A DNA stretch of 9,221 nucleotides. Source: CAYPXN01 sp964470915 (GTDB lineage Bacteria > UBA10199 > JADFYH01). This document shows positions 5,604-9,221 of the stretch, in pieces. A program made the position numbers and the translations under genes. Every line of letters begins with the position of its first letter. The stretch's first letter is position 1. The DNA lies in the NCBI GenBank assembly GCA_964470915.1, contig CAYYEM010000054.1:1-9221 (forward strand), given 5' to 3'. Below the pieces are notes generated by a model. The model was given only the letters and a program-made list of their open reading frames with translations. It was not told where the DNA came from and made no database searches.

Positions 5604-8600
5604 ATGAAAACAGCCAAACTGTTCTTTGTTTTTCTTTTTGTTTCATTATTTCATATCTCCACTGTTTACTCATGGAACACAGTCTTGCGAGATTGTAGAA
5701 CAGACACCCAACTTAGAGATGTAATCAGTGAAATCAACCGTAGCAGTACAGACTCTGAAAATCTGATTACACTTCCCTCTAATTGCCATATCACACTGAC
5801 AGGAGCTGCCGGTGAAGATAACAATGTGAATGGAGATTTAGATCTAAAAAAAAATATCACTATTCGAGGAACAAACCCACAAAGCACTTCTATTAACGGA
5901 GGCGGGATTGACCGAATTTTTCATATTCTCAAAGATCCAAGATTTAATTATGGCCCTCGAGCGGATGGCCCTTCCGTCACCCTAGAAAACATAACGCTTG
6001 AAAATGGAAATGTGAATGGCGCTGGCGGTGCTATTCTCGTAGGAGCTTGGAGCCAACTTACTTTACGAAATAGTATTATCATCAATAATCAGGCTCGAGG
6101 TGAAGTGACCATTCAAAGAAGTCAAAGTATTCGAAATTATCGAGGAGAAAATGTTATAGAACCCGTCACCGCACAAATTCCCGGAGGAGAGGGAGGCGGA
6201 ATTTTTGTAGGCTTATCGGGCCGAGCCAATCTTGAAAACGTAGCTATTGCTCATAATCAAGCAAACTCATGTGGCGGGGGTTTATGTAACTACGGTTCTA
6301 CGACTTTGAATCGTGTTACAATCGATAACAACACTGCAAATTATTATGGCGGTGGTATTGGTAATGGAAGTTTATCTTATCGTGTGACAGGAGAAGCGAT
6401 TCGAGATGCCCTACGAGACGATCGTGTTTCCACAACCGTTGATGTTACTGGCGCTCCTGCTCATTCTTTGGTTCTTACCAATGTAACGATTTACGGAAAT
6501 CGGGTTAATGGACTCGGTAATGGCGGTGGATTAGCTAATGTGGAAGGATCGACTGCATACATCAACAACTCTACCTTGAGTGCTAATATTGCTGGATACA
6601 ATGGGGGCGGAATCAGTAACGGCTATTATCGCCCCAGCACACCCATTCCCCCTCCTCCTAGTTGTTCAGAATATCGTGGGACAGGTTGCCCTGGTATTGT
6701 CCTGGGAGGTAGTTACGAAGCTTCTCCTAGCCCCGGTAGCATTTATTTAAAAAATTCTATTATAGCTGACAACCAAGCAGATCTCACTCATCATCGCTTA
6801 AACAATTGCGAAGGGCCCATCGCGAGTCAAGGATACAACATCAGCAATGATGATACTTGTCATTTACAAACCAGTTCCTTAAATGATTTACAAAGTGACC
6901 CTCTACTTCTACCTTTTGGTAATTATTTTGCCGATTATCCTTCATCCCAAGCTGTGACTTGGAATACAGCATTAGATCCAACAAGCCCTGCTATAAACAG
7001 AATTCCTCAAAGTGCCTGCATTGCGAATACTCCAGACGGACCTCAAAATATTCCAACTGATTCACGCCTCATTCCGCGACCTCAAGGTGGCCGCTGTGAT
7101 GTCGGTGCTTTTGAAGGAGAAGCAAGATTTTCAGTAGCTCCTACCATGATTGATTTTGGAACTTATCACCCTCTTACAGACATGGCTTTAGCTCCCCGAA
7201 CCATTCGTATTGAAAATACAGGTTTTATTCCTGCTCAAGTTCGTAGCAGTCGTTTTGAAACAGGTACACATTTCACTATTTCACGAAATACTTGCAACGA
7301 CGCTTCTGGAAATCCACGTATGCTCAATCCACGTAATGCTTGCAGTATCGATGTAAGTTTTAATCCAGGAAGCAACCCACTAAATAGTTTAAGAGATGGT
7401 CTCAATATTATGACCACTGCAATGAATGGTAATACCCCAACAACTGGATTATTCAGTATAAACATAACTGCTGCATCAACAGGACTTCCTGGTAGCGCCA
7501 CTGGTACTCGCACTCCGCGACTTAGGATTACACCCAGCACCGCAATCAACCTCAATACTCGTGTAGGAGTTCCTGTTAACCAAGAATTTTCGGTCACAAA
7601 CGAAGGTGAAGACACCAACATAGCGTTTGAACTTTCTTCCAGAGGAGATACAAGCTTTTCCATTTCTAGTGAAGCTGGTAGCACCACCTGTAACCCTAGC
7701 TATGTCATGCGAACGTATGATACTTGCAGGATCATTATTGTCTTCAATCCACCTAGAGAAGGTAACGTAGAAACTAATCTGAGCATTCGAGGAAATGGAA
7801 CCAGCGATAACTTCAATATTCAAGGAAGCGCTACAAATTCCAGCGCAGGAACTTCTACAAGCACTTGCGGAAACAGCATTTGTGAAACCGGAGAAACAGT
7901 CAGCTGTCCGGCAGATTGTGCTCCTATTACACCTCCACCCCCTCCAGCACCTGCCACTACAGGAACCCTTTTCCTCACTCCGAATCCTTTAGTCTTTGCA
8001 CCAATAGCTTCGGGAGCCAGTGCAGAACAAAACTTGGAAGTTAAAAATACAGGGAGCACTCCTGTGAGCTTGGATGATGCTTACCCAGGAACAGATTCGT
8101 CTGCTTACTCAGTAAGCCCAGGAACTTGTACTTTTGGTAGCACTTTGTCTCCTGGTCTCACTTGTAATTTGCTTGTTAGATTTACGCCCACAGTGAGCGG
8201 ATCAACCTTGGGAGGAGAAGTCAAAGTTGTATTTAATGGAGCCACTCAATCTGTGATTGGAACTTTACAAGGCTCTTCTTTACCGGGAGGAGCTGGTGCC
8301 AGCAGAAGCTTAGAAGTAAGTATTCGTTCACCTGGCACTTCGAGTGGGCCTGAAGTTCGCATACAAGCTAACACGAATATACCAGCGATATGCATTTACA
8401 AACTGGATGGCATCATTGTTCATACAGATAGCGCTGATTCTACGAACCATGAGTTCAGTGTAGCTCGATTAAGAAATGGCTCTCATACTCTCGTTTTGAG
8501 TTGCAGAAATGGTGATCTCAATGGTGAAGGCGTCATTTCTTGGACTTCATCTAGAGACAGTCCCACCACAACCAGCACAGGCCCTGGAAGTGGAAGTCCT

Positions 8601-8825
8601 GGTGGATCTCCAAGTGTGGGAGCCACTGGAGTGACTGCGCCCGGAACCAGTGGAGGAGTCAGTACAGGTGGAACAGGAATCTCTTCCTCTGATCCAGAAA
8701 TGTCTGGTGGAGGTACGAGCTGTAGTTTAAGTGTTCAAAACAATGTTTCTGCCTGGTCAAATCTAGTGCTTTTATTTTCAGTTTCCATTCTATTTTGGAT
8801 TCCTAGAAAATATTGCAAAAATTAA
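5604..8825 (+). CDS. Large secreted multidomain surface protein: beta-helix, three choice-of-anchor-D-like domains, C-terminal sorting signal
   Basis: A 1073-residue exported protein. Residues 1-23 are a signal peptide (MKTAKLFFVFLF... ending VYS). Residues about 29-505 form a pectin-lyase-like right-handed beta-helix that opens with a CSLREAI-like CRTDTQLRDVI. It carries glycine turns at about 141, 194, 223, 247, 305 and 332 (GGAI, GGGI, GGGL) and ends IPRPQGGRCDVGAFEG, as in choice-of-anchor Q proteins. Three beta-sandwich domains of choice-of-anchor D/ASH type follow at about 508-620, 640-746 and 787-892, each with a cysteine pair before a VxFxP-like strand. A cysteine cluster, CGNSICETGETVSCPADC (755-772), and a Pro-rich linker lie between the second and third. 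An Ig-like domain (about 900-983) and a Gly/Ser/Thr linker precede GGGTSC (C1040), a hydrophobic helix (1050-1066) and a basic end. Function is unknown; adhesion or surface display is inferred. The ATG at 5604 was chosen to place the signal peptide first. In-frame TTG 5502 and ATG 5538 are possible, and no start has a Shine-Dalgarno. Confidence 0.85.
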   Translation: MKTAKLFFVFLFVSLFHISTVYSWNTVLRDCRTDTQLRDVISEINRSSTDSENLITLPSNCHITLTGAAGEDNNVNGDLDLKKNITIRGTNPQSTSINGGGIDRIFHILKDPRFNYGPRADGPSVTLENITLENGNVNGAGGAILVGAWSQLTLRNSIIINNQARGEVTIQRSQSIRNYRGENVIEPVTAQIPGGEGGGIFVGLSGRANLENVAIAHNQANSCGGGLCNYGSTTLNRVTIDNNTANYYGGGIGNGSLSYRVTGEAIRDALRDDRVSTTVDVTGAPAHSLVLTNVTIYGNRVNGLGNGGGLANVEGSTAYINNSTLSANIAGYNGGGISNGYYRPSTPIPPPPSCSEYRGTGCPGIVLGGSYEASPSPGSIYLKNSIIADNQADLTHHRLNNCEGPIASQGYNISNDDTCHLQTSSLNDLQSDPLLLPFGNYFADYPSSQAVTWNTALDPTSPAINRIPQSACIANTPDGPQNIPTDSRLIPRPQGGRCDVGAFEGEARFSVAPTMIDFGTYHPLTDMALAPRTIRIENTGFIPAQVRSSRFETGTHFTISRNTCNDASGNPRMLNPRNACSIDVSFNPGSNPLNSLRDGLNIMTTAMNGNTPTTGLFSINITAASTGLPGSATGTRTPRLRITPSTAINLNTRVGVPVNQEFSVTNEGEDTNIAFELSSRGDTSFSISSEAGSTTCNPSYVMRTYDTCRIIIVFNPPREGNVETNLSIRGNGTSDNFNIQGSATNSSAGTSTSTCGNSICETGETVSCPADCAPITPPPPPAPATTGTLFLTPNPLVFAPIASGASAEQNLEVKNTGSTPVSLDDAYPGTDSSAYSVSPGTCTFGSTLSPGLTCNLLVRFTPTVSGSTLGGEVKVVFNGATQSVIGTLQGSSLPGGAGASRSLEVSIRSPGTSSGPEVRIQANTNIPAICIYKLDGIIVHTDSADSTNHEFSVARLRNGSHTLVLSCRNGDLNGEGVISWTSSRDSPTTTSTGPGSGSPGGSPSVGATGVTAPGTSGGVSTGGTGISSSDPEMSGGGTSCSLSVQNNVSAWSNLVLLFSVSILFWIPRKYCKN

Positions 8826-8847
8826 AGTCAATATTAGCCTCAATTTT

Positions 8848-8880
8848 AAAAAATCCCTCTCCCTATAGAGGGATTTTTTT
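8848..8880. terminator. Strong intrinsic terminator after the surface-protein gene
   Basis: TCCCTCT (8854-8860), a six-base loop, AGAGGGA (8867-8873) and seven T (8874-8880). Six A residues (8848-8853) precede the left arm, so the stem can extend to 13 bp and the structure can work in both directions. It begins 22 nt after the surface-protein stop codon and separates that gene from the aldolase gene. Confidence 0.9.
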
Positions 8881-8904
8881 CGTTTAAAAACACTAAACCA
8901 ACAC

Positions 8905-8933
8905 TTGTCATCTGATTTCCAATTCGCTAATAC
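8905..8933 (+). promoter_or_regulatory. Candidate promoter of the LacD-family aldolase gene
   Basis: TTGTCA (8905-8910), 17 nt, TAATAC (8928-8933). The -35 matches consensus at five of six positions and the -10 at three. It lies just after the terminator and would start transcription near 8940, about 34 nt before the ATG. Prediction by eye. Confidence 0.4.
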
Positions 8934-8973
8934 CCTCCAAAACACACGCCATCTTAAAATCAAGGAGGGATTC

Positions 8974-9221
8974 ATGGCGAAATTTACTGGAGAAAAACTT
9001 AAACATCTCGAAAAACTATCCAACGCTAAAGGCATTATTGCCGCAGCGGCCATGGACCAACGCGGTTCATTGAAAAAATCCATCGCAAAGGAAAAAGGAG
9101 TCGATCCTAAAGAAATCACTCAAGAAATGATGGAAGAGTTTAAAACCGCTGTCACTAAGATACTCACACCCTACTCCACTGCGATTCTCCTTGATCCTGA
9201 ATTTGGTTTGCCGGCTGCCAA
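8974..9221 (+). CDS. LacD-family class I aldolase (tagatose-bisphosphate aldolase-like), 5' part
   Basis: The first 82 codons of a gene that runs off the right edge. The ATG is preceded by AAGGAGGGA (8962-8970), nearly fully complementary to the 16S rRNA tail, so the start is secure and expression is probably high. The sequence reads MAKFTGEKLKHLEKLSNAKG, then IIAAAAMDQRGSLKKSI (DQRG at 28-31), then AILLDPEFGLPAA (DP at 74-75). This arrangement matches the N-terminus of LacD, a Schiff-base aldolase that splits tagatose 1,6-bisphosphate into dihydroxyacetone phosphate and glyceraldehyde 3-phosphate and also accepts fructose 1,6-bisphosphate. The catalytic lysine is in the missing C-terminal part. 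In organisms without a lactose pathway such proteins may act as the glycolytic aldolase; that is inference. It has its own promoter candidate and is insulated from the upstream gene by the terminator. Confidence 0.85.
   Translation, partial: MAKFTGEKLKHLEKLSNAKGIIAAAAMDQRGSLKKSIAKEKGVDPKEITQEMMEEFKTAVTKILTPYSTAILLDPEFGLPAA

Noticed and set aside
5980..6610. Repeated GGNGGNGGNATT-like units as a DNA repeat or CRISPR array
   Set aside because: Spacing is irregular and the units encode glycine turns of the beta-helix; the DNA differs from copy to copy.
7235..7687. Minus-strand open frame of 150 codons
   Set aside because: It lies wholly inside the surface-protein gene, whose frame shows clear domain motifs; the reverse product shows none.
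8790..9119. Minus-strand open frame of 109 codons
   Set aside because: It runs through a strong terminator and antisense to the aldolase start, and has no recognisable motif.

Overview
The window is an ordinary-looking chromosomal stretch from a moderately AT-rich bacterium, probably an uncultivated Gram-negative one. It carries a run of exactly 100 N (1104-1203), the mark of a scaffold join in a draft or metagenome assembly. The taxonomic hint is weak. Signal peptides, beta-helix and choice-of-anchor-type domains, a CGNxxC...CxxDC cysteine cluster and a Cys-containing C-terminal sorting tail point loosely to deltaproteobacteria-like or Myxococcota-like lineages. No ribosomal RNA gene is present to confirm this.

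Layout. At the left edge (1-1103, +) is an M24 metallopeptidase (Xaa-Pro aminopeptidase/prolidase type) with all five metal ligands. It is cut by the gap just before its end and probably begins upstream of the window. Converging on it from the other side of the gap (2144-1204, -) is a secreted protein of unknown function with a C-terminal SHOCT domain. A divergent intergenic region (about 2145-2270) separates that gene from a tightly packed + strand group: a DUF2752-type membrane protein, a DUF4190-type membrane protein, rsmD (16S rRNA guanine-N2 methyltransferase) and coaD (phosphopantetheine adenylyltransferase). Gene junctions are abutting (TAA|ATG) or overlapping (ATGA), so this looks like one operon ending in the widespread rsmD-coaD pair.

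Directly after coaD lies an imperfect inverted pair of a REP-like palindromic element (4107-4176), then a class I aspartate-type aminotransferase (4195-5388) whose stop codon sits inside an 18-nt palindrome. The largest gene (5604-8825) encodes a secreted protein of 1073 residues. It has a signal peptide, a right-handed beta-helix with GGGI-type repeats, a choice-of-anchor-Q-like end, three choice-of-anchor-D/ASH-like beta-sandwich domains, a small cysteine cluster, an Ig-like domain and a Gly/Ser/Thr linker. It ends in a GGGTSC motif, a hydrophobic helix and a basic tail, resembling sortase-like or MYXO-CTERM-type surface anchoring signals. A strong intrinsic terminator follows. The right edge carries the first 82 codons of a LacD-family class I aldolase with a near-perfect Shine-Dalgarno and its own candidate promoter.

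No CRISPR array, transposase, integrase, tRNA or rRNA gene was seen. The points most worth following are the multidomain surface protein and its sorting tail, the REP-like pair, the signal-peptide SHOCT protein, and what sequence broke the assembly at the convergent gene ends.
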